The notes beneath the pieces are model-generated. The model made no database searches, was not told the origin of the DNA, and was given only the letters and a program-made list of their open reading frames with translations. The position numbers were made by a program, and so were the translations under genes. This document shows positions 6,206-12,515 of a stretch of 12,515 nt of DNA, piece after piece; positions within the stretch are counted from its first letter, which is position 1, and each line of letters opens with the position of its first letter. Source of the stretch: Acidimicrobiia bacterium (GTDB lineage: Bacteria; Actinomycetota; Acidimicrobiia; Acidimicrobiales; AC-14); assembly GCA_019243595.1 (NCBI GenBank), contig JAFAUA010000293.1, forward strand, positions 1 through 12,515, written 5' to 3'.

Positions 6206-9200
6206 ATGGTTGCAGCCGCTGGACTGCTTGAAGATCTGAATCCCGTCCAGCGTGAGGCAGTGACTCACCCCGGCGGACCACTTCTCATCGTCGCCGGCGC
6301 GGGGTCGGGCAAGACGCGGGTGCTCACCCACCGGATCGCCTGGCTGATCAAGGAGCAGGGGATCTCCCCCTTCGAGATCCTCGCCATCACTTTCACCAAC
6401 AAGGCCGCCGACGAGATGAAGACGAGGGTCGAAGCCCTCGTCGGCCCCGTCGCCCAGAAGATGTGGGTATCGACCTTCCACTCGGCGTGTGTCCGGATCC
6501 TGCGTCGCGACGCCCAGCGCCTCGGCTACAAGTCGTCGTTCACCATCTACGACCAGGCCGATGCCGAGCGGCTGACGACCTACGTCCTGCGTGATCTCAA
6601 CATCGACCCCAAGCGCTTCCCGCCCCGGTCGGTGCACGCCGTCATCAGCCAGGCCAAGAACGACCTCGTCGACTTCGACACCTACAGCGAGCAGGCCAAG
6701 ACGATCTACGAGCGCCGCATCGCCCAGGTCTACGCCGAGTACCAGCGCCGGCTCCTCGCCAACAGCGCCATGGACTTCGACGACCTGCTGATGGTCACCG
6801 TCGACCTGCTGCGCACCCAACCCGACGTCCTGTCCCACTACCAGCGCCGCTTCAAGCACATCCTCGTCGACGAGTTCCAGGACACGAACAAGGCCCAGAA
6901 CGAGCTGGTGCTCCTGCTGGCGAAAGAGCACCGCAACATCTGCGTCGTGGGCGACAGCGACCAGTGCCTTCCGCCCGGAGCCGCGGTGATGACCCCTTCC
7001 GGGACGACACCAATCGAGGAGTTGGAGCCCGGCGATGAAGTCCTGGGCGCGGGCGGTCCCGGGAGGGTTGCGCCGGCCGCCGTTACGCACGTCCGCCAGA
7101 GCGTGTACGTCGGGCCGATGTACACCGTCCACGTCGGCGATCGCGTGGTCCGCGGCACTCCACACCACATCGTCCTTGCGGATCTAGCGCTCGAACCACA
7201 TCAATTCGTCGTCTATCTGATGCAGCGCCTGGATCGCGGGTTCCGCATCGGGCTTACGAAGGCGATTCGGTCGAACAGCCTTGGAAAGCAGGAGTTCGGG
7301 TTCCGCGTCCGGATGAACCAAGAGCACGGCGACAAGCTGTGGATCCTGCGGATCTGCGAGAACCGTGGCGAAGCAGGCTTCTGGGAGGCGTGGTTTGCCG
7401 CCCGCTACGGCCTGCCCACCGCCGTGTTCCACGACATCGGCCGCGGGCTCGCCATGGATCAACCCTGGCTCGACCGCCTCTTTGCTGAGCTGAACACCGA
7501 GGGCGCCGCCAAGCAGCTCATGGACGACCTCGACCTGCACCCCGAATACCCGCACTACCGGCCCCAGAACGGTGCCCGGCGCCAGAGCGTGAACCTGACG
7601 ATGTTCAGTGATCGCCGGGGTGGTGACCAGGTTGGGTACCACCGGGTCGCCTGGTGCTCGAACCGGGAGGACATCGCCGCCCGCCTTCGCGCCGGTGGAT
7701 TCGACGTCCGGCAGAGCAAGCACGCCAGTGTCCGTGTCGAGACCTCCCGAAAGAGCTACCCGGAAGCGCTCGCTATGGCGGAGCACATGGCTCACGTTGG
7801 TGGGCTCGAGATCCAACGACGGGCCCAGATCCGCGGCCAGATCTACGCGTTCACGCCGCTGTCGCACCTGCGGCCAGGCACCAAGGTGCTGATCGAGGAT
7901 CAGGGCGAGGTCGTGGAAGCAGTGGTCGGCGAGGTTGAGGTCGAGTACTACCAGGGCCCGGTTTACGACCTCGAGGTAGAGCCTCATCACACCTACATCG
8001 CGGACGGTGTGCTTGTGCACAACTCGGTGTACAAGTTCAGGGGTGCCGACATCCGGAACATCCTCGAGTTCGAGGAGGCGTTCCCGGACTCGACGTTGGT
8101 CGTGCTCGAGCAGAACTACCGGTCGACGCAGACCATCCTCGACGCGGCCAACGCCATCATCGCCAACAACCTCATGCGCAAGCCGAAGGCGCTATGGACC
8201 GAGCAGGTCGGCGGGGAGCTGATCGAGCGGTACTTCGCCGAGGATGAGCACGACGAGGCCCGCTGGCTGGTGCAGGAGGTCCACCGCCTGCACGACCAGG
8301 CCTACCGCTGGGGCGACATGGCCGTCTTCTACCGCACGAACGCCATGAGCCGTGTGGTCGAGGAGGAGCTCGTCCGAGCCGAGGTGCCCTACCGCGTCAT
8401 CGGCGGCACCCGGTTCTACGAACGCCGAGAGGTCAAGGACGCGCTTGCCTATCTGCGGGCGCTGATCAATCCCACTGACGAGGTCTCGCTCAAGCGGATC
8501 ATCAACGTGCCCAAGCGCGGCGTCGGCGACACGTCGTTGGGGCGCATCGACGCCTGGGCGAACTCGCACCGCACGACGTTCGCCGAGGCGCTCGACCACG
8601 CCGAAGAGGCCGGCGTCCACGGCCGCGCCCTCACCGGGATCCGCGAGCTCGTCGACCTGCTCGAGGACCTGCGCGCCGTCGACGACGGCCCGCGTGTGGT
8701 GCTCGAGGCAATCCTCGACCGCACCGGCTACGCGGCCGAGCTGGAGAACACCCGCTCGCTGGAGGCACAGGGCCGCCTGGAGAACCTGGCCGAGCTGGTG
8801 GGCGTCGCCAGTGAGCACGAGAGCATCGAGGAGTTCCTCGAGGCGGTGAGCCTCGTCGCCGACCAGGACGAGCTTGCCGACGACGACTCGACCGTCGTGC
8901 TCATGACGCTGCACACGGCGAAGGGGCTCGAGTTCCCGACCGTGTTCGTCGTCGGCCTCGAGGACGGCGTGTTCCCGCATCTCCGTTCTCTCGGCGAGCC
9001 CGACGAGCTCGAGGAGGAGCGGCGCCTTTGCTACGTCGGCATCACTCGAGCGCGGGAGCGCCTCTACCTCTCCAACGCATGGAGCCGCTCGCTGTTCGGG
9101 TCGACGCAGTACAACCCGCCGAGCCGCTTCCTCAAGGAGATACCCGAGCACCTGATGACCATGGTCGAGGGTGGCCGTCAGGCGCGTCTGGCCGAGCGCG

Positions 9201-9442
9201 GTCGGTCGAGCATCGTCGACGCCGCCCTCAGAGGACGAGGAGCCACTCCTGTGCGCACCACGGGAGCTGAGAATCTCGGCCTGCGGGTAGGAGACGACGT
9301 GATGCACGGCAAGTGGGGCGAAGGCGTGGTGCTCGAGGTCATCGGCGACGGTGACAAGGCCGAGGGCATCGTGCGCTTCGCCAGCGTGGGGGAGAAGCGC
9401 CTGCTGCTGGCGTGGGCGCCCCTCAAGAAGATCGGCGCCTAG
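6206..9442 (+). CDS. pcrA: UvrD/PcrA-type ATP-dependent DNA helicase, intein-containing precursor
   Basis: SF1A 3'-5' helicase acting in DNA repair and replication. The precursor is 1078 residues; removing the 353-residue intein leaves 725, the usual PcrA/UvrD size. Motifs in order: Q-motif LNPVQREAV; Walker A AGAGSGKT with Lys36; ITFTNKAADEMKTRV (Ia); Walker B VDEFQDTN at about 221-228; GDSDQ (Gln253) interrupted by the intein; then SVYKFRGADIRNI (motif III), LEQNYRST (IV), MTLHTAKGLEFPTVFVVGLEDGVFP (V) and CYVGITRARERLYL (VI). The C-terminus DDVMHGKWGEGVVLEV...RLLLAWAPLKKI is the Tudor-like end typical of PcrA. All helicase motifs are intact, so the spliced protein should be active. ATG 6206 is preferred; GTG 6194 adds four residues. 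It is divergent from the hydrolase and followed after 12 bases by the MgtC-like gene, so probably cotranscribed with it. No actinobacterial LexA box (GAAC-N4-GTTC) is seen upstream. Confidence 0.95.
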   Translation: MVAAAGLLEDLNPVQREAVTHPGGPLLIVAGAGSGKTRVLTHRIAWLIKEQGISPFEILAITFTNKAADEMKTRVEALVGPVAQKMWVSTFHSACVRILRRDAQRLGYKSSFTIYDQADAERLTTYVLRDLNIDPKRFPPRSVHAVISQAKNDLVDFDTYSEQAKTIYERRIAQVYAEYQRRLLANSAMDFDDLLMVTVDLLRTQPDVLSHYQRRFKHILVDEFQDTNKAQNELVLLLAKEHRNICVVGDSDQCLPPGAAVMTPSGTTPIEELEPGDEVLGAGGPGRVAPAAVTHVRQSVYVGPMYTVHVGDRVVRGTPHHIVLADLALEPHQFVVYLMQRLDRGFRIGLTKAIRSNSLGKQEFGFRVRMNQEHGDKLWILRICENRGEAGFWEAWFAARYGLPTAVFHDIGRGLAMDQPWLDRLFAELNTEGAAKQLMDDLDLHPEYPHYRPQNGARRQSVNLTMFSDRRGGDQVGYHRVAWCSNREDIAARLRAGGFDVRQSKHASVRVETSRKSYPEALAMAEHMAHVGGLEIQRRAQIRGQIYAFTPLSHLRPGTKVLIEDQGEVVEAVVGEVEVEYYQGPVYDLEVEPHHTYIADGVLVHNSVYKFRGADIRNILEFEEAFPDSTLVVLEQNYRSTQTILDAANAIIANNLMRKPKALWTEQVGGELIERYFAEDEHDEARWLVQEVHRLHDQAYRWGDMAVFYRTNAMSRVVEEELVRAEVPYRVIGGTRFYERREVKDALAYLRALINPTDEVSLKRIINVPKRGVGDTSLGRIDAWANSHRTTFAEALDHAEEAGVHGRALTGIRELVDLLEDLRAVDDGPRVVLEAILDRTGYAAELENTRSLEAQGRLENLAELVGVASEHESIEEFLEAVSLVADQDELADDDSTVVLMTLHTAKGLEFPTVFVVGLEDGVFPHLRSLGEPDELEEERRLCYVGITRARERLYLSNAWSRSLFGSTQYNPPSRFLKEIPEHLMTMVEGGRQARLAERGRSSIVDAALRGRGATPVRTTGAENLGLRVGDDVMHGKWGEGVVLEVIGDGDKAEGIVRFASVGEKRLLLAWAPLKKIGA
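6965..8023 (+). mobile_element. in-frame intein in PcrA motif III (353 residues)
   Basis: The helicase is interrupted between Gln253 and the Ser of SVYKFRGA, within the GDxDQ/S core of motif III. Hint-domain features are complete: Cys1 in CLPPGAAVMTPSGTTPIEELEPGDEVL (block A); GTPHHIVL with Thr65 and His68 (block B, TxxH); VYDLEVEPHHTYIADGVLVHN (blocks F and G) with penultimate His352 and terminal Asn353. A Ser follows as the +1 nucleophile. All splicing residues are present, so autocatalytic excision is expected. Residues about 75-315 are inserted into the Hint fold and should hold the endonuclease. No LAGLIDADG decapeptide or HNH motif is visible there; see the separate entry for the GIY-YIG-like segment. 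Host flanks rejoin perfectly in frame. An intein at a strictly conserved ATPase motif is typical of homing elements. Confidence 0.95.
7202..7432 (+). other. GIY-YIG/T5orf172-like nuclease segment within the intein (putative)
   Basis: Intein residues about 80-156 read as strand (FVVYLMQR), turn, strand (FRIGLTK), helix with Arg residues (FRVRMNQEH), strand (KLWILRICENR), and helix with Glu (EAGFWEAWFAARYG), then LPTAVFH. This order matches the GIY-YIG core: VVY in place of GIY; nine residues later RIG in place of YIG; a helix Arg (Arg114 or Arg116); and a late helix Glu (Glu141). The FRIGLT variant is closest to the (Y/F)(K/R)IG.T of T5orf172-type domains. The second tyrosine of the classical motif is not conserved. 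The assignment rests on motif reading only; the fold could also be an unrelated degenerate insert. Confidence 0.45.
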
Positions 9443-9454
9443 GCGGTCCTGGCG

Positions 9455-10165
9455 ATGCATGCCGCTGTCGACCTGGCGAAGCCGGGCGTCGACTGGACCG
9501 ACATCGTCATTCGTTTCCTGGTCGCGGTCGCCCTGACCGGCGCCATCGGGGTCGAACGGGAGATCTCAGCGCAGCCGGCCGGCTTGCGCACCCACATCAC
9601 GCTCGGGTTGGGCGCCGCCCTGTTCGGTCTGTTGTCGGTCCATGGCTTCGACGCCTACGTGGCCGGCCGGAACACGAACAACTACCAAATCGACGTCACG
9701 CGCGTGGCCTCTCAGGTCGTGGTCGGCATCGGCTTCCTCGGTGCGGGTGCCATCCTCAAGGAGGGGGCGTCGATCAGGGGCCTCACGACCGCGGCCAGCC
9801 TGTGGGCCAGCGCGGCCATCGGCCTCGCGTGTGGCATCGGGAATTACTTCGCCGCCGTCGCCGCCACCGTGGCTCTTCTGCTTTCGCTGGTGTTCCTGCG
9901 GGCGCCGCGGGGGTGGGTTCGCCGGCGGCTGGCGCGCAGCCTTCAGACGGTGATCATCCATGTCCGCCACGGCGCCAACCCCAGTGCGGTGGTGTCCGCC
10001 TTGCACGAAATCGACGGCTGCGACGTGCGCGGTCTGTCGATCCGGCGGGACGACGAGGGCCTGACGATCGAGGCCGACCTGAAGGCCGACCCGCGGTGCG
10101 ATCTCGAGTCCGCGTTGGGCGAGATCTCCGGCTATGACGATGTCACCGGCCTCGACCTCGCCTAA
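9455..10165 (+). CDS. MgtC/SapB-family membrane protein
   Basis: Protein of 236 residues. The N-terminal part is the MgtC membrane domain with about four to five helices: DIVIRFLVAVALTGAIGVERE, then the family motif PAGLRTHITLGLGAALFGLLS, RVASQVVVGIGFLGAGAIL, GLTTAASLWASAAIGLACGIG, and YFAAVAATVALLLSLVFL. The motif order ERE..QPAGLRTH, GIGFLGAGAIL, GLTTAASLWASAAIG is diagnostic. Residues from about 165 form a soluble C-terminal domain with an ACT-like beta-alpha pattern (LQTVIIHVRHGANPSAVVSALHEIDGCDVRGLSI). Family members are linked to growth at low magnesium and to control of membrane ATP synthase, with transport itself unproven. ATG 9455 lies 12 bases after the helicase stop, with a weak AGGCGG ribosome site overlapping that stop. 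This suggests an operon without obvious functional relation. Confidence 0.92.
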   Translation: MHAAVDLAKPGVDWTDIVIRFLVAVALTGAIGVEREISAQPAGLRTHITLGLGAALFGLLSVHGFDAYVAGRNTNNYQIDVTRVASQVVVGIGFLGAGAILKEGASIRGLTTAASLWASAAIGLACGIGNYFAAVAATVALLLSLVFLRAPRGWVRRRLARSLQTVIIHVRHGANPSAVVSALHEIDGCDVRGLSIRRDDEGLTIEADLKADPRCDLESALGEISGYDDVTGLDLA

Positions 10166-10207
10166 TTCGTCGCCGACCGGCCAGACTGTCCGTCAGGCTG
10201 CTGTAGT

Positions 10208-10215
10208 AGGAGGGG
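10208..10215 (+). promoter_or_regulatory. Shine-Dalgarno site of the acyl-CoA synthetase gene
   Basis: AGGAGGGG lies directly before the GTG at 10219 (three bases from its end, five from the AGGAGG core). It decides for the GTG start. An ATG at 10217 overlaps it but runs at once into TGA. Confidence 0.75.
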
Positions 10216-10218
10216 CAT

Positions 10219-11742
10219 GTGAATCAGCTTGAGCGTTTTCGGGTCGCTTTCTCGGGGGACGTCACCCTCGCCGACCTGTTCGACCGGTTGGCGAAGGCGA
10301 ACGGCGACGCGCCGCTCGTCGAGGAGGCTGACACCGGTCTCAAGCTGACCTTCGCGGAGGCGGCCGATCGCGTCGCCCGCATGTCGGGCGGCATCAGGGC
10401 CAAGATCAGCAAGGGCGATCCCGTGGTCGTCAACGCGCCGAACGGCTACGAGTTCTTCCTCATCTGCATGGCGATCATGCGGGCCGGTGGCATCGCGGTG
10501 CCGGTGAACCCGCAGATGCGCGACGAGGAGATCGAGTACGTCAAGGGCGACTCGGGCGCCAGCCTCACCGTGCAGTCGGGCGACGAAGTGATGGGCGATG
10601 CCGGTGAGCCAGCCGAGGCCTCGCCTGACGACGTCGCCGGGATCTTCTACACGTCGGGGACCACCGGCAAGCCCAAGGGCGCCAAGCTGAGCCACAAGGC
10701 GCTGCTGGGATCGGGCGTGATGATGGCGGCGTATCCGGCCGGTCTGCGCCGCGACGAATGTGTGTCGGGGATGCCGGTTGCCCACATCGCCGGGTTCAGC
10801 CTCATGCTGATGCTCGCCTGCGGCGGGATCCCGGTGTACATGCTTCCGAAGTTCCGGCCCGACAATGCGCTCGACGCCATCGAGGAGCGGCGGGCGACGA
10901 TGTTCATCGGCGTGCCCGCGATGTACCGGATGATGGTCGAGGCCGGCGCCGAGGAGCGCGACCTGCGTTCGGTGCGGTTGTGGGCCTCGGGCGCCGACGT
11001 GATGCCAGAAGACCTCATCCGCAAGTTCAAGAAGATGGGGGCCATCGCCACTCTTCCTCTCGTTGGCGCGTCGGTCGGCGAGGCGGCTTTTGTCGACGGG
11101 TACGGCATGGTCGAGCTCGGCGGCGGCGTCGCCGTGCGCTTCTCGATACCGATGATGAACGTGCCCTTCGCCAGCAACGTCGTCTCACCGCTGCCCGGGT
11201 ACAAGCTGCGGGTGATCGACGACGAGACCGGTGAGGACGTCCGCCTCGGTCAGATCGGCGAGCTCGTCGTCAAGGGCCCCGGCGTGATGAAGGGGTACCA
11301 CGGCAAGGACGACGCCACGAAGGAGACGATCACCGAGGACGGCTGGTTGCGCACTGGCGACCTGGCGCGTAAGGGGCCGCTCGGACTCGTGCAGTTCGCC
11401 GGGCGCAAGAAGCACGTCATCAAGCACGGCGGCTACTCCGTGTTCGCCGTCGAGGTCGAACGGACACTCGAGGAGAACGAGGCGGTCGCCGAGGCAGCTG
11501 TTCTCGGCCTGCCCGACACGCGCAAGGGCGAGATCCCGGTCGCCGTCGTCCGATTGAAGGACGGCGCCGGCGACGTCAGCGAAAAGGAGCTCGTCGAGTG
11601 GGCTCGCGAGCACATGGCCGACTACAAGTCGCCGCGCCAGATCAAGATCGTCGACGACATGCCGCGCACGGGCACCGAGAAAGTCCAGAAGGACGAGCTG
11701 CTGAAGCTGTTCGAGAGCGACGAGAAGGAAGAGAAGGAGTAG
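10219..11742 (+). CDS. AMP-forming acyl-CoA synthetase/ligase (ANL superfamily)
   Basis: Protein of 507 residues from GTG 10219, preceded by a strong AGGAGGGG site. It activates a carboxylic acid with ATP to an acyl-adenylate and transfers it to CoA. Core motifs are present: P-loop YTSGTTGKPKGAKLSH (144-159), GMPVAHIAGF (A4), GYGMVELGG (A5), and GWLRTGD with Asp381 (A7). The hinge and A8 region reads GRKKHVIKHGGYSVFAVEVE, and the C-terminal catalytic Lys488 lies in RTGTEKVQKDEL (A10). All catalytic residues are present. The A8 loop has HGGYSVFAVEVE where relatives usually have GG.N(V/I)(Y/F)P.EVE, so it belongs to a distinct subgroup. The C-terminus is an acid-base tail (ESDEKEEKE). The substrate is not predictable; a fatty or aromatic acid is possible. 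Its TAG stop abuts the stop of the convergent gene with no spacer. Confidence 0.92.
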   Translation: MNQLERFRVAFSGDVTLADLFDRLAKANGDAPLVEEADTGLKLTFAEAADRVARMSGGIRAKISKGDPVVVNAPNGYEFFLICMAIMRAGGIAVPVNPQMRDEEIEYVKGDSGASLTVQSGDEVMGDAGEPAEASPDDVAGIFYTSGTTGKPKGAKLSHKALLGSGVMMAAYPAGLRRDECVSGMPVAHIAGFSLMLMLACGGIPVYMLPKFRPDNALDAIEERRATMFIGVPAMYRMMVEAGAEERDLRSVRLWASGADVMPEDLIRKFKKMGAIATLPLVGASVGEAAFVDGYGMVELGGGVAVRFSIPMMNVPFASNVVSPLPGYKLRVIDDETGEDVRLGQIGELVVKGPGVMKGYHGKDDATKETITEDGWLRTGDLARKGPLGLVQFAGRKKHVIKHGGYSVFAVEVERTLEENEAVAEAAVLGLPDTRKGEIPVAVVRLKDGAGDVSEKELVEWAREHMADYKSPRQIKIVDDMPRTGTEKVQKDELLKLFESDEKEEKE

Positions 11743-12156
11743 CTACCGCGGCGGCAAGTCGGCGATGCGGCAGGGGATGTCGAGGTTCTCGTCGAGGTGG
11801 TGGCTTGCGCAGATGCGGTGGTAGCCGTCGGCGACGACGAGGGGACGGGTGGCATCGAGGCCGGCCCGCACGAGTAGGACGGGCGACAGGAGCGTGCCCG
11901 TCTCGACCCTCCGCATGTCCTTGGCCACGTGTGAGTTGTCCGACGACAACAGCTGAAGCGAGCTGGCCCGCAGGATGTCCTTGGCCTTGCGATGGCTGAT
12001 CGGGGCCTTCCGCAGCTGGCTTACAACGGCCCGGGCCTGCTTCTCCGAGATCATCAGCGTCAGATAGTCGTAGGCCGCCGGGTAGTCGTGCTCCTCCGGC
12101 TCGGTCTTCCAGAGGCTGTTGCCTGTGCTGGCCTTCTTCTTCGTCGTCTTCGCCAC
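11743..12156 (-). CDS. conserved hypothetical protein with ParB-like DGYHR motif
   Basis: Protein of 137 residues from GTG at 12156. The N-terminus is Lys-rich (AKTTKKKAS), followed by EEHDYPAAYDYLTLM, a helical region (QARAVVSQLRKAP, HRKAKDILRAS), NSHVAKDMRRVETG, and SPVLLVRAG...PLVVADGYHRICASHHLDENLDIPCRIADL. The last block resembles the ParB/sulfiredoxin fold core (a PV-type strand, then D/G-x-HR-xxA): Asp110, His113 and Arg114 could bind a phosphate or nucleotide. I recall this as an uncharacterised conserved family and cannot name a function. With no DNA-binding HTH and no ParA partner, plasmid or chromosome partition is unlikely. It is convergent with the acyl-CoA synthetase and divergent from the FAD oxidoreductase. 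A weak GGGGA lies just before the GTG. Confidence 0.8.
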   Translation of the reverse strand: MAKTTKKKASTGNSLWKTEPEEHDYPAAYDYLTLMISEKQARAVVSQLRKAPISHRKAKDILRASSLQLLSSDNSHVAKDMRRVETGTLLSPVLLVRAGLDATRPLVVADGYHRICASHHLDENLDIPCRIADLPPR

Positions 12157-12225
12157 TGTTCCCCACTTCTCGATCCGAGCGGCGGCTGTCCTTCGATGTT
12201 GCCACGCTCACGTCGAGCCCGCGGG

Positions 12226-12231
12226 TAGAAC
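12226..12231 (+). promoter_or_regulatory. candidate -10 element for a leaderless start (GGGTAGAAC, six bases before ATG)
   Basis: TAGAAC preceded by GGG ends six bases before the ATG at 12238, identical in layout to 3294 and 3769. TTGCCA at 12199-12204 resembles a -35, but the 21-base spacing is long. Confidence 0.35.
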
Positions 12232-12237
12232 CAGCGC

Positions 12238-12515
12238 ATGACCTACGACGCAGTTGTCATCGGAGCTGGTCACAACGGGCTGACGTGCGGTTGCTACCTG
12301 GCGCGCGCCGGGCTCAGGGTCCTCGTCGTCGAGCAGTACCACGACTACGGCGGGATGACGATCAGCGAGGAGGTGACCGCTCCGGGGTATCTCTCCGACA
12401 TCCACGCCAGCGGGTTCCTCGTGGCCAAGGTGGCGCCGGCGATGAAGGACCTCGACGTCGAGAAGCACGGGCTCGAGCTGATCACGCCCGACCCGAACTG
12501 GGCCTTGGTGACCAC
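12238..12515 (+). CDS. phytoene dehydrogenase-like FAD-dependent oxidoreductase (5' part only)
   Basis: The first 92 codons of a gene that runs off the right edge. The start ATG at 12238 is followed at once by a Rossmann dinucleotide-binding strand and loop, YDAVVIGAGHNGLTCGCYLARAG (GxGxxG at residues 9-14). The next strand ends in an acidic residue, LRVLVVEQYHDYGGMT, where Glu would bind the FAD ribose and GGMT matches the GG(M/R)... block of CrtI/phytoene desaturase and amine oxidase families. VTAPGYLSDIHASGFLVAKVAPAMKDL follows, with the typical SDIHASGF-like segment of uncharacterised phytoene-dehydrogenase-like proteins in actinobacteria. The substrate cannot be told from this fragment; most relatives of this subgroup are not shown to act on carotenoids. 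It is divergent from the ParB-like gene across 81 bases. Confidence 0.88.
   Translation, partial: MTYDAVVIGAGHNGLTCGCYLARAGLRVLVVEQYHDYGGMTISEEVTAPGYLSDIHASGFLVAKVAPAMKDLDVEKHGLELITPDPNWALVT

Noticed and set aside
6965..8023. Reading the insert in pcrA as a frameshifted or chimeric assembly
   Set aside because: The frame is continuous, both junctions restore the exact motif III sequence, and all intein splicing residues are at the borders.
6176..9460. Long minus-strand open frames opposite the helicase (up to 422 codons)
   Set aside because: They are codon-bias shadows of a clearly real plus-strand gene, rich in Val, Leu and Asp, with no recognisable motif.
1..12515. CRISPR array, tRNA, rRNA, riboswitch or insertion sequence
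   Set aside because: No spaced direct repeats, cloverleaf with CCA end, conserved rRNA stretch, transposase or terminal inverted repeats with target duplication were found on reading through the window.

Overview
The window is high-GC DNA with long codon-biased genes, several GTG starts and short intergenic gaps. It looks like an actinomycete chromosome. A GuaB3-type IMP dehydrogenase paralogue directly before guaA is an actinobacterial arrangement. The MpaB (DUF2236) oxygenase, MgtC, acyl-CoA synthetase and CrtI-like oxidoreductase also fit, perhaps an uncultured or aquatic Acidimicrobiia-type lineage. That class-level placement is inference. No rRNA, tRNA, CRISPR array or insertion sequence was seen.

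Layout. Bases 1-2203 hold the 3' part of guaB3 and all of guaA, overlapping by four bases; guaA appears to start at CTG. Bases 2211-4209 hold three exported proteins of unknown function: a parallel beta-helix protein on the minus strand, and two small secreted paralogues on the plus strand. Bases 4213-6140 (minus) hold an MpaB-family oxygenase, preceded by a possible 24-residue leader ORF, and an alpha/beta hydrolase of the dehalogenase/epoxide hydrolase type. Bases 6206-9442 hold a UvrD/PcrA helicase interrupted by a 353-residue intein at motif III. Then come an mgtC-like membrane protein (9455-10165), an acyl-CoA synthetase (10219-11742), a small minus-strand protein with a ParB-like DGYHR motif (11743-12156), and the start of a phytoene-dehydrogenase-like FAD oxidoreductase (12238 to the window end).

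How the genes relate. GuaB3/GuaA form a purine unit. The helicase and mgtC are closely spaced and may be cotranscribed. MpaB, the hydrolase, the acyl-CoA synthetase and the FAD oxidoreductase suggest oxidative lipid or hydrocarbon metabolism, but they lie on different strands and do not form one operon.

The most notable items are: (1) the PcrA intein, whose insert lacks a LAGLIDADG motif and instead contains a GIY-YIG/T5orf172-like segment; (2) the tandem pair of small secreted paralogues; (3) a recurrent GGGTAnnAC-N6-ATG arrangement before three genes, which suggests leaderless transcription; (4) the small MSERSER leader ORF joined by ATGA to the MpaB gene; and (5) the CTG start of guaA.
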